Part shown: positions 8,671 to 16,862 of the stretch, in pieces | Layout of the letters: each line of letters opens with the position of its first letter | Position numbering within the stretch: the first letter of the stretch is position 1 | Source: Verrucomicrobiales bacterium | GTDB lineage: Bacteria > Verrucomicrobiota > Verrucomicrobiia > Limisphaerales > CANJXF01 | Length of the DNA: 33,799 nt | Assembly (NCBI GenBank): GCA_947478865.1 | Contig: CANJXF010000044.1 | Coordinates: 1-33,799 of the forward strand | Reading direction: 5' to 3' | The notes under the pieces: model-generated | What the model was told of the DNA's origin: nothing | The model's input: the letters and a program-made list of their open reading frames with translations, nothing else | Database searches by the model: none | Position numbers and translations under genes: made by a program

Positions 8671-11600
8671 AACGTTGGGTAGGAGAAATCCCTTGGCGCT
8701 GCATCAAGTTCAATACTGTCTGCTGCCTCGGCTTCAAACTCCTGCTGGAGGACCTGGGTGCGGAGGTCCTTGTTTTCTGCCAGAATCTGGAGAGGCAAAT
8801 CGAAGCAATGTTTGAATGTCGGGTCGAGCGCCGGCTGGAGGCTGGCACTCAGTTGCTGGAGTTCGGAAAAAATGGTCACCGAAGCAGAAGCACCGGCGTA
8901 TCCCTCGGAAGTGCCGAAAAGCTGGGTGCATAACCGACGCACCTTACGAATGGGTGTGAAGGCAAATTGGTAACCGTGAGGATTCTTAAGTCGCCCCAAC
9001 CGATATAATTCCCGGAGAAGTTGGCAGGTGCCCATACCGAGCATACCACTTAGGGGCGGAGCGACGATACCCGTGCCCGAGAGATTTTGATTAGCATTCG
9101 GACTGAAGACCAAATTGAAAGCGTCAGGCTGGATGGAACTCTCCGCTGCACGCAGAGAATGGAGGAACGCATCCAGATTCCGTGACACCGCGTAGAAGGC
9201 GATGAACTGGCGCATTTGGAAATGAAACTCGGTGTTCTGCAGATAGGAGCCGAGGTATTTGTCGAGAGCGGCAAACAAGGAGTGTGGATCATCAGACACC
9301 CGTGACAGAACATCCACCCAATCGTTCTCGATGAGAAAGCGGGTAAAGCTCTGGTCGCGACCGATGCGGTTAAATCCGAGTGGAACCAAGGCAGCCTGGA
9401 TGAAGAGCAACAGCCAGCGTGCTTGAGCGGAAGGTGTGGCGGCAGCATCCCACTCGTTCTCGCCTGGCCAAGGCAACGTTCCGGGGAACCCTGACGGGTA
9501 GGTGCGGTTCTCGTAGGATGCGGTCCAAGTTGTATGCTCGCGCGCCCACCATTCTGACACGCAGCGAAACGCCACATCGGCAGGCATAACCTGAATGACA
9601 GGGATGTCCGTGTTTGTCGGGAGAGTGATGGGTGGTGCAGTCCAGATGTGATGGCGCAAAAACTTACGTTCCAATTCATTCACATCATTGACCGACAAAC
9701 TTTGGAAAGCTGTTGTCGAACGTTTGGTGTCGAGCCATGGGCGACCCAGTTCATCGGCCAGTTGCTGGCCAAGCTCGCCGTTCACGAGATACTGGAAGAT
9801 GGCAGGCAGTTGGTCTGACGTAGCCTGATCAACCCAGCCTTTGAGCGTTGCGGCGTTGGCCGCGAGCTGTCCACGGGCCTTGATGAAGAAATGCAGCGCA
9901 GCATCGGAATAGCCGGAGGAAAGAATTGCGGATGGCGGGGCAAACTTTGCGCGATCTGCCTCATCCTCGTCGATGAGTCCGGCGAGTGACCGAGGGCAAA
10001 CAAGTGCCGTGGAAGAGTGATACTGACCGTCAGAGGCAAGCAGCTTAATCTCAGCGAGGGAGGAGAGAACGGGCAGCACCTCTGAGGCATAAGGGCTGGC
10101 CGGCTGAAAAAGCGCGCTGCACTGAAGGAAAAGCTGACCGATGCGCTCAGCTATAAGATGATTGGCTTCTTGCTGATTGCCGAGCTCCGCTTTCAAAGCG
10201 GTGCGCAAGTTGATCTCGCCCTGAAGCTTTTGAGTGGGGAGGACTTGCTTGAGGAAGTGAGCCACAGGGACGGCAACGGTCTTGCCGGGAGGATAGGCGG
10301 CCTGCACGGCGGGCCATTCAGCAATCAAGGCGAAGCAACCGTTATCCTGATCGGCGAGCAAGCCTGTGACGGAAAAATGAACGTCGTCGCTCTTAACCAA
10401 CCGATCATAAGCGGCCGGAAGTTGGGCCGGGATCGCGGGGCGCTGCTGGATCAACCGCAGCATCGCGCCGGTGGACTGTGCCCATGCAACATAGCCCAAC
10501 ACCTGTCCACCATCGCGCAGGTTCTCCCATTTGGTGGCAGGCCAAGTCCGGGTCATCTCATTCCAAAGTTGCTGCCACCAGGTCGCAAAAGAGGCGGAGG
10601 AATGCAGGCCCAACTGACGAGCGAACTCATCCCAACGGGTCTGCGTGGCATCAAACAACTCCAGCAACGACTGAAGCCAGGCGTGAGCCACTTCCTCCGC
10701 AATCTGGCGATTCACCGGATTGTTGAGGGCCAAGCGCTGGCGACCCGCGTCTGGTTTGAACGGCGCGTTCAACGCCCAGCGCAAGTCCGAGTGTTCGGTG
10801 GTGGGCGTGGTGATCCAAAGTCGTGGCATCGCTTCCGGCAAAGCTGATACGCCACTGGCGTCCAAGGGCAGCAGCACTGAAGCCGGGCGGGCGTCGGCGC
10901 GCAACGGGCAGCGAAAACAGAGATAGGATTGTTGGCCTACTTGGATGTGTGTGAACCGCCCGGAGCTGGTCAGCTTGTTTTTATCTTCGTGGCTGGTGAA
11001 GGTGGCAGTCGTGTCGCCATTCTTGACGATCAACGTGCGGATGCGTCGAGAGAAGATGGTCAGCAAAGGAGCTACCTGAGTGAACGCCTGAAAAGCCTCA
11101 GCGAGTTTCTCGGGCGTTGTGCTCTCGGTCCACTTGAGACGAATGGCCGTAGGCACCAAACCGGGAACGCCAAGGGACTCCGCCCACTCGCGCAAAGCTT
11201 TCGCGTGATCGAGCTGCAGTGGCACAGGGTAGAAGCCGCCGCGAATCTCGAAGGCGAGCCGGCCGCTGACCACCTCGGGTTGGTCCGCCACGAAAAAGAC
11301 CGTCTTGAAGCCGAGACCAAAACGCCCGGTTACCATTACCGGCTGATTCTCATCGCCAACACCCTTGTCGGAAAAATTCAAGGTGAGCATTTTCTGCAAA
11401 TCCTGGTCGTAGCCGCGCTTGAGACCTTGGGAAAAACCGGGGAAGGCGTGCCGATTGATCGGGCGTCCCCAGTGGATCAACTCCAGCCGCCGCTGGGCCG
11501 TGTCCAAGTGGACCACGAACTGACGTTCATGCGGATGAAGGTCGCGCTTCATCTCGTCCCATTCGGTGACAGCGTCGTCGGCATTTTGAAACAACTCGAG

Positions 11601-14600
11601 CGCGACCGAATCGAGGCTGTATTGGAAGTCTGTCATCTTGCGGCGGACCGCCTCGACGAGCGTGCGCCGGGTGGCGTCATCCTCGGAAGCATCCAGGAGG
11701 CTGACCAAGGTGCGTTTTGCGTCGGTGACCAGCTTCTCGGCCTTTTCGAACTTCTCACGAGAGCGCGCGGGAGATTGAGTTTTGAAAAGGTCAGCATCGA
11801 CGCGAGCTTGTCGTGCTTCACTGAATGCCCTCAGGACCTGCTCGAAAGCCGGGAAGCCGCGCACTGCCAATTCTTTGAGGCGAGCCTCGGCCATATCCAA
11901 GAGATAAAGCTGGCTGCGTTTGAGATCGGCCTGTCCAGCGTCAGCCACGTCCCCGAGCAATTCCTTGAGATTGGTGGGACACAGGCTGCCGACGCCATTG
12001 CAGTGGACCTTTAGCAAGATGGTTTCGATGGTGGAAGCGAAGATGCTAACGGGGTCTGATAAATCGTCAGGCCGCTCGATGGCGCGCAGACGCAGGCGAT
12101 GACATTCCGTATCCGGGCGGTTCTGGTAGAAGCAACGCCGCCAGAGATCAGAGGGATCGCCAACAATTAGCGTATTGATATCCGCGGTCAGGTCCACGGT
12201 CACCATGTCGCCGGTAATGGTCTGTGCCTGTGTGCTGCGGCCATGGACCACCTCGATAATGAAGCGCTGGGAACGAACTTGGTTAATAATCTGGGAGCGT
12301 TGGTCGCCCAAGAGATAAAGCAGAAAGTCGTCCGGGTCCTGGGCGAGGCCGGTTTGGAGCAACTCGCGCAGAAGCGCAACCATGTTGGGATGGCTGCCAA
12401 GAACGGCCACAAGTGCCGCGGGGAGGATGTCCCCCACGTTGCCATTCCGGAAGGGCTGGAGGTAGCCGGCCATGATTCTGGCCTGGGCGGCGAAATCCGG
12501 GGCGGACGGCAAGCTGTAATCACCTAGATTCAAGTGGCCTTGAACGGCGTGCTGCGCGGGAGCCGCAGCGCCCGGCTGAATCGGTGCGCCCCGGATGGTC
12601 GAGAGAATGCGGTCCTGCTCCTGACACAATTGCGCAGCGGGATCGAGATTGGCAGAGGGCCAAATCAACAGGTGGGCGGAGCGCCACTGACCGCGCTGGT
12701 TCACCAGTGACAAGCGGGGAAGCATTGGCACAACCACCGAGTCGGTCACGGCCTGACGCAAGTAGGCATCGAAGGAGAGGCGAGATGGTGAGCTTGCCAA
12801 CTGCACGAGCACGCGCTCAAGGCGGGTCGCGCCGTCTTTGGCATAGGCAAAAGGCCGCAGGATTGAGGGCCAAATGTGTTCCCGCAACTGCGCATCCCAG
12901 TGCTCGTTGGTAGCCTGATTAGGGAGACGCCAGAGACTGGCGAGCAGCGAAGCGCCGGGAAGGTCAGGGAGGTTTTCGAGCGAAGGGAGAAACTTATCCA
13001 ACTCTTGAGGCATTGACGACTCGGTCAAACCAAGATGCCAATCCGGTTGATCCTTGAGCCAAAGGCCGAGAAGGCCAAGGGCCTCTTCGAGGGTTGGGAA
13101 ATATTTTTTCAGCGTGGCGAAACCCGGATGTTCGACCACGGAAAGCGCGAGAGCTCGGGTGCCAGCAAGGCCGTCTTCGGCAGGATCGAGCAGGGCGTGG
13201 AGTTCAGCCTCCAAACCTTCTATGAAAAGGATGTAGGCGGGCGAGATGTTGCCAGTGGGCGACAAGGGCAACCATTCGGTCTGCTTTAGTTTGGCGCCAA
13301 GTCCACGGACCGCCTGGTCACCCCTGCTCAGCGCTTCCATGATCAAGGGCGACCAAGCAAACGCCTCGGAGGATTCAAGGCAACGACGGACGACATAATT
13401 CCAATCGAGGCGGGCCACGTAGGATTCGCCGTCGGGCGTCGTCAGGCGGAAGATGGTTTCTTGAACGGTGGAGGCCAAGCCATCGGCGACGCGTTCAACG
13501 ATCTTGGTGGTGGAGAGGAAGCGCTCCCAGAGCGGCACGAGTTGTTGAGAGATGCCAGACTCGAAATTGAGAGTGTGAAGGACAAACAAATCACCCAACC
13601 GACCATTTGCTGCCGCGATGGAAACACGCTCATTGGACTGCCCGCGCAGTTTGTGCAGGCGAAGTTTGCGCAGGAGCGCAACCGTGCCATCGGCATTGGA
13701 CTGCCCAGCCTGGAACAGGCCGTTGAGCAACGTGGCGACATCTGCGTCAGACCATTCGTCGGCCGGGAACTCCAGCGTGCTGAAGTCGGCCTGAGCGGTC
13801 ATCAATTCCTCCCACGCGCCCTGCTCGTCGATGGTGGATACCTTCAAATCCTGTTGTGCCTGCGGACTGAGGATTGAAGCCCACTGCTGGTCGAGAAGAC
13901 GCCAAGAGTTTTCCCCGCCCTCATGAATGAGCAATTGTTTAATAAGACGACTCCAGATCAGCTTGCCGGCCTGGGTGGACGGCATGAACAGGAAATGATC
14001 GCCGTCACGAGCCTGGGGAACGTGGCCGTGCATGAGGTAGCGCACTGCCAAGCAGACTGCACCGGGAAGCACTGGCTGGGAAAGAAAGTGGCGCACGAGG
14101 GCTGCGCGCGCAATGAACTCACCGAGCCGGGACTGCGCAACGACGACAGGAGCGGCAGTATGGATGTTGAGCGAAGGAGCATGCTGGCCCGCAAACCATC
14201 GGGGAATGTTCCAATCGTGAATGATGCAAGACCAGTCGGGCAGTGCAGGATGCAGAAAGCGAAGCCAGTCTTCTGTCTGTGGACTGGGGCCAAAGAGCTG
14301 GTCGGACGCAATGGCAGCACTCCAATCGTCCACGCTAATGCGCCGGTGCTCTCCGGTGCGAGCGATGCGCACAGGTAAAAGGGGAAGACGGGAGACGCGC
14401 TCGCGAATGGCGGGCGTGAGCGAATTGGCTTCGTGCAGATAGGTTAAGAAGGCGTTGAGCCAATCCGCTGCCGCTTGATCACCAGTGGCGCCCAGTTGCA
14501 CGTCCTCCAAAAGTTGCAGGACCAATGCTTCGTGCCAGTGCCGGACTTTACCATTGTGGAGCCCCGGCAAATCTCCCTCACTGTCGGGGGTGATGAGAGC

Positions 14601-16184
14601 GCAGTGCTGGCTCAAGACAGCCAGCTTAGGAACACGAGCGAGGACTTGGGAAGCATCAGAGGTTCGGGGAATGAGGAACACCGGATCGTTGGCTGGTATG
14701 AGCTCCCATGTTTCGTCGCCGGAGCGCCAGCGTGGCCGCCAAGTATTCGATTGGCAAATAGGCTCTTTGAATGTGGACCAGACGGCGGTCTGCTGAACGG
14801 CGAGTGCAAGCTCCCGACACTGAGTATTCGCAAGCTTTTCGTTTTGGGCGAATGCATCGAGGGCAGCGAGCAAGCCGGCAAGAGTGCCTTGGGTGGCAAG
14901 AATTCGATTCCATTCAACGCACACACCGGTGGCCGTTGAGCCATTGTGTTGGAACGCTTCGTCCAAGCCATCAATGCGCAGACGTTCCGAATCCAGGAAG
15001 AAGAATCCGTGCAGATTAAGGGTGATGGAACGGCGGATGGTAGGCAATGCGATGCGGCTCAAACCTGGTGGTTGTTTGCCGACAGGAAAGAATACGCACC
15101 ACCGCACTTCAAAACTTCCCGGTGAGGCGTCCTGCTCCGGCGGACCCCAAGCAAGCAATGTGGCGTAGTGGGGCTCTCCTTTGACGGGACAATTGGCTCG
15201 GCTGCGGTTGTGGGTGCGTTGAACGACGCGTGGCCATTCGGGGCTCGCCTTCAAATCCGCGACAACTCCGTCGTCCAGCCGGCCAGCAGACCCAGTGTAG
15301 AAAAGCGTCGTGTCACCACCATCACGCAGCGCGATTTGTCCGCTCACAAGCTCAACGCCCGATTTTGCATCGGGAGCGGGAATGCGCTGTTGCTGCGCCG
15401 GAAAATCCCAAACCAAAGTAGGTTCACTTGCGCCATTCGCATCGGAGATACAGATTCGTCTGAGGCTTCTTAGGGATACGAGCGAAGGAGAAAGTGTGCG
15501 AAGATCGGTTGCGAGATGCTTGAGAAACTGCGTGTCCTCGCCGGGGAGACTTTCATGGAAGCTGTCCGCCTCCTCGCCGTCCCGGGTGTGGGTGGCACAC
15601 CGCAAAGGAAACCAAAAGGCCAGCCAGGGTTCGTTGTCGCGGTAGATGTCGGCGAGGTTACTTCTCGCCCTGGCGAGATGGGAATCACCGTCTTTTTCAA
15701 ATGCCTCATCCCAATCCTGATGAAGCCAACCGTGCCATGGATTGAAAAAATCCATGATGTAGTGAGGCGCGGGCCAACCTTGATCAGGACAGGTGCGGGC
15801 GATAATGAAGAAAGCCTCGCACCAGGCGAACACGCTCTTGAGGCCCTTGCCGAAGCGGCCGATGGCACGTTCCTCCGTGCCCTTGGTGCCGAGGTTAATC
15901 TGCCGGATAGCGATTCGGTTCTCCTGGGTGAAGACGCCGTTATTGGCGACAAGCAGGCCGGGGCCGCGGAACAGAGGATGGCCGGCATTCGCATCGCCGC
16001 GGACGTAAAGTATATCCATCTGCGACGCCCGGGAGTCCTCCGCGTTTTGGATCAACTCCTTGAGAATGCTCCGAGACAACCCATAGCCACGCAGAAGATC
16101 GCGAATGCTCTCAATGTCTGCTTCCGGAGTATGATGGACACCACCTGATAGGGTTGCGGTGAAGGCTGTGGGAGGGTTTGCCAT
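8667..16184 (-). CDS. giant sacsin-like protein with two GHKL/Hsp90-type ATPase modules
   Basis: Protein of 2505 residues, the largest gene here. Residues about 20-250 form a sacsin/Hsp90-type GHKL ATPase: N-box KELIQNAEDS at 42-51, a nucleotide-lid glycine region GPGLLVANNG at 74-83, and GRFGKGLKSVF at 109-119. A second GHKL module lies near residues 1515-1700, with ALELFQNADDAV around 1525, an H-W-G-R-P segment, and GRFGLGFKTVFFVAD around 1617. The Asn of the N-box and the Gly-rich lids are intact in both, so both look able to bind ATP. Long unassigned regions follow each module, as in sacsin and plant NO VEIN-like proteins. I see no nuclease motif. It starts 12 bp after the radC stop and overlaps the SNF2 helicase by 4 bp. 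The role is unknown; a chaperone-like or clamp-like sensor in an anti-phage system is inferred from context. Confidence 0.88.
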   Translation of the reverse strand: MANPPTAFTATLSGGVHHTPEADIESIRDLLRGYGLSRSILKELIQNAEDSRASQMDILYVRGDANAGHPLFRGPGLLVANNGVFTQENRIAIRQINLGTKGTEERAIGRFGKGLKSVFAWCEAFFIIARTCPDQGWPAPHYIMDFFNPWHGWLHQDWDEAFEKDGDSHLARARSNLADIYRDNEPWLAFWFPLRCATHTRDGEEADSFHESLPGEDTQFLKHLATDLRTLSPSLVSLRSLRRICISDANGASEPTLVWDFPAQQQRIPAPDAKSGVELVSGQIALRDGGDTTLFYTGSAGRLDDGVVADLKASPEWPRVVQRTHNRSRANCPVKGEPHYATLLAWGPPEQDASPGSFEVRWCVFFPVGKQPPGLSRIALPTIRRSITLNLHGFFFLDSERLRIDGLDEAFQHNGSTATGVCVEWNRILATQGTLAGLLAALDAFAQNEKLANTQCRELALAVQQTAVWSTFKEPICQSNTWRPRWRSGDETWELIPANDPVFLIPRTSDASQVLARVPKLAVLSQHCALITPDSEGDLPGLHNGKVRHWHEALVLQLLEDVQLGATGDQAAADWLNAFLTYLHEANSLTPAIRERVSRLPLLPVRIARTGEHRRISVDDWSAAIASDQLFGPSPQTEDWLRFLHPALPDWSCIIHDWNIPRWFAGQHAPSLNIHTAAPVVVAQSRLGEFIARAALVRHFLSQPVLPGAVCLAVRYLMHGHVPQARDGDHFLFMPSTQAGKLIWSRLIKQLLIHEGGENSWRLLDQQWASILSPQAQQDLKVSTIDEQGAWEELMTAQADFSTLEFPADEWSDADVATLLNGLFQAGQSNADGTVALLRKLRLHKLRGQSNERVSIAAANGRLGDLFVLHTLNFESGISQQLVPLWERFLSTTKIVERVADGLASTVQETIFRLTTPDGESYVARLDWNYVVRRCLESSEAFAWSPLIMEALSRGDQAVRGLGAKLKQTEWLPLSPTGNISPAYILFIEGLEAELHALLDPAEDGLAGTRALALSVVEHPGFATLKKYFPTLEEALGLLGLWLKDQPDWHLGLTESSMPQELDKFLPSLENLPDLPGASLLASLWRLPNQATNEHWDAQLREHIWPSILRPFAYAKDGATRLERVLVQLASSPSRLSFDAYLRQAVTDSVVVPMLPRLSLVNQRGQWRSAHLLIWPSANLDPAAQLCQEQDRILSTIRGAPIQPGAAAPAQHAVQGHLNLGDYSLPSAPDFAAQARIMAGYLQPFRNGNVGDILPAALVAVLGSHPNMVALLRELLQTGLAQDPDDFLLYLLGDQRSQIINQVRSQRFIIEVVHGRSTQAQTITGDMVTVDLTADINTLIVGDPSDLWRRCFYQNRPDTECHRLRLRAIERPDDLSDPVSIFASTIETILLKVHCNGVGSLCPTNLKELLGDVADAGQADLKRSQLYLLDMAEARLKELAVRGFPAFEQVLRAFSEARQARVDADLFKTQSPARSREKFEKAEKLVTDAKRTLVSLLDASEDDATRRTLVEAVRRKMTDFQYSLDSVALELFQNADDAVTEWDEMKRDLHPHERQFVVHLDTAQRRLELIHWGRPINRHAFPGFSQGLKRGYDQDLQKMLTLNFSDKGVGDENQPVMVTGRFGLGFKTVFFVADQPEVVSGRLAFEIRGGFYPVPLQLDHAKALREWAESLGVPGLVPTAIRLKWTESTTPEKLAEAFQAFTQVAPLLTIFSRRIRTLIVKNGDTTATFTSHEDKNKLTSSGRFTHIQVGQQSYLCFRCPLRADARPASVLLPLDASGVSALPEAMPRLWITTPTTEHSDLRWALNAPFKPDAGRQRLALNNPVNRQIAEEVAHAWLQSLLELFDATQTRWDEFARQLGLHSSASFATWWQQLWNEMTRTWPATKWENLRDGGQVLGYVAWAQSTGAMLRLIQQRPAIPAQLPAAYDRLVKSDDVHFSVTGLLADQDNGCFALIAEWPAVQAAYPPGKTVAVPVAHFLKQVLPTQKLQGEINLRTALKAELGNQQEANHLIAERIGQLFLQCSALFQPASPYASEVLPVLSSLAEIKLLASDGQYHSSTALVCPRSLAGLIDEDEADRAKFAPPSAILSSGYSDAALHFFIKARGQLAANAATLKGWVDQATSDQLPAIFQYLVNGELGQQLADELGRPWLDTKRSTTAFQSLSVNDVNELERKFLRHHIWTAPPITLPTNTDIPVIQVMPADVAFRCVSEWWAREHTTWTASYENRTYPSGFPGTLPWPGENEWDAAATPSAQARWLLLFIQAALVPLGFNRIGRDQSFTRFLIENDWVDVLSRVSDDPHSLFAALDKYLGSYLQNTEFHFQMRQFIAFYAVSRNLDAFLHSLRAAESSIQPDAFNLVFSPNANQNLSGTGIVAPPLSGMLGMGTCQLLRELYRLGRLKNPHGYQFAFTPIRKVRRLCTQLFGTSEGYAGASASVTIFSELQQLSASLQPALDPTFKHCFDLPLQILAENKDLRTQVLQQEFEAEAADSIELDAAPRDFSYPTL

Positions 16185-16196
16185 GCGCCTTTGGGT

Positions 16197-16862
16197 TTAA
16201 GACAGCCTCCCGGCTTCAAGGAAGCTGAAGTAGGCGGTGCGGTTGAAAATGATGTGGTCGAGGAGGGCGATGCCCAGGATTTCACCGGCTTGTTTGATCT
16301 GGCCGGTGATGGCGATGTCGCTCGGTGACGGCTCAAGGCCGCCTTCGGGATGGTTGTGCGCGATGATGATGCCGGAGGCGCGATCGGCGACGGCGTCGGC
16401 GAAGACCTCGCGCGGATGGACCGGGCTGCGGTCAATGAGGCCGATGGAAATGACTCGGAAGTTCAAGACTTCGTTCGCGCCGTTGATGGTGGCGCAGAGG
16501 AAATGCTCCTGCCGGCGGTCGGCATAGTGGCGGACGAGAGGCAGGAGGTCGGCAGGCGTCGTGATTTGTGTGCCGGCGGGTTTGATCCGGCGGCGGGCAA
16601 ACTCGATGGCGGCGAGAATGAGCGTGGCTTTGGCGTCGCCGACAGCGCCGAACTGCTTGAGGTCCTCGGCGCGGAGGTTCAGCCCTTTGGCGTCCACGAC
16701 GGCGGTGAGCTTTTCGGCCAACGTCATCACGTCAATGGACGTGTTGCCGCTGCCAAGCAGGACGGCCAAGAGTTCCTGGTCGCTCAATGCCTGCGCCCCG
16801 CGCGCCAGCAATTTCTCACGCGGGCGGTCGTGCGCCGGAATCTCATGTATGGGCCGGGTCAT
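16197..16862 (-). CDS. radC: RadC family JAB/MPN-domain protein
   Basis: Protein of 221 residues, the usual RadC length. It has an N-terminal helix-hairpin-helix-like region (about 1-95, including FGAVGDAKA at 71-79) and a C-terminal JAB1/MPN metalloprotease-like domain. Family motifs are complete: HPREVF at 149-154, the zinc-binding HNHP at 169-172, and SPSD at 179-182 with Asp182. RadC was once linked to repair, but its biochemical role is still unclear; it is frequent on mobile elements and near restriction systems. Here it lies between hsdR and the giant GHKL gene. Its ATG overlaps the hsdR stop region by 4 bp, so it is a translationally coupled member of the operon and not a chromosomal housekeeping copy. 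Confidence 0.95.
   Translation of the reverse strand: MTRPIHEIPAHDRPREKLLARGAQALSDQELLAVLLGSGNTSIDVMTLAEKLTAVVDAKGLNLRAEDLKQFGAVGDAKATLILAAIEFARRRIKPAGTQITTPADLLPLVRHYADRRQEHFLCATINGANEVLNFRVISIGLIDRSPVHPREVFADAVADRASGIIIAHNHPEGGLEPSPSDIAITGQIKQAGEILGIALLDHIIFNRTAYFSFLEAGRLS

Noticed and set aside
10929-12014. 361-codon plus-strand frame opposite the giant GHKL gene
   Set aside because: It is antisense to coding sequence with clear GHKL motifs; such long shadows are common in GC-rich genes, and it has no recognisable domain.
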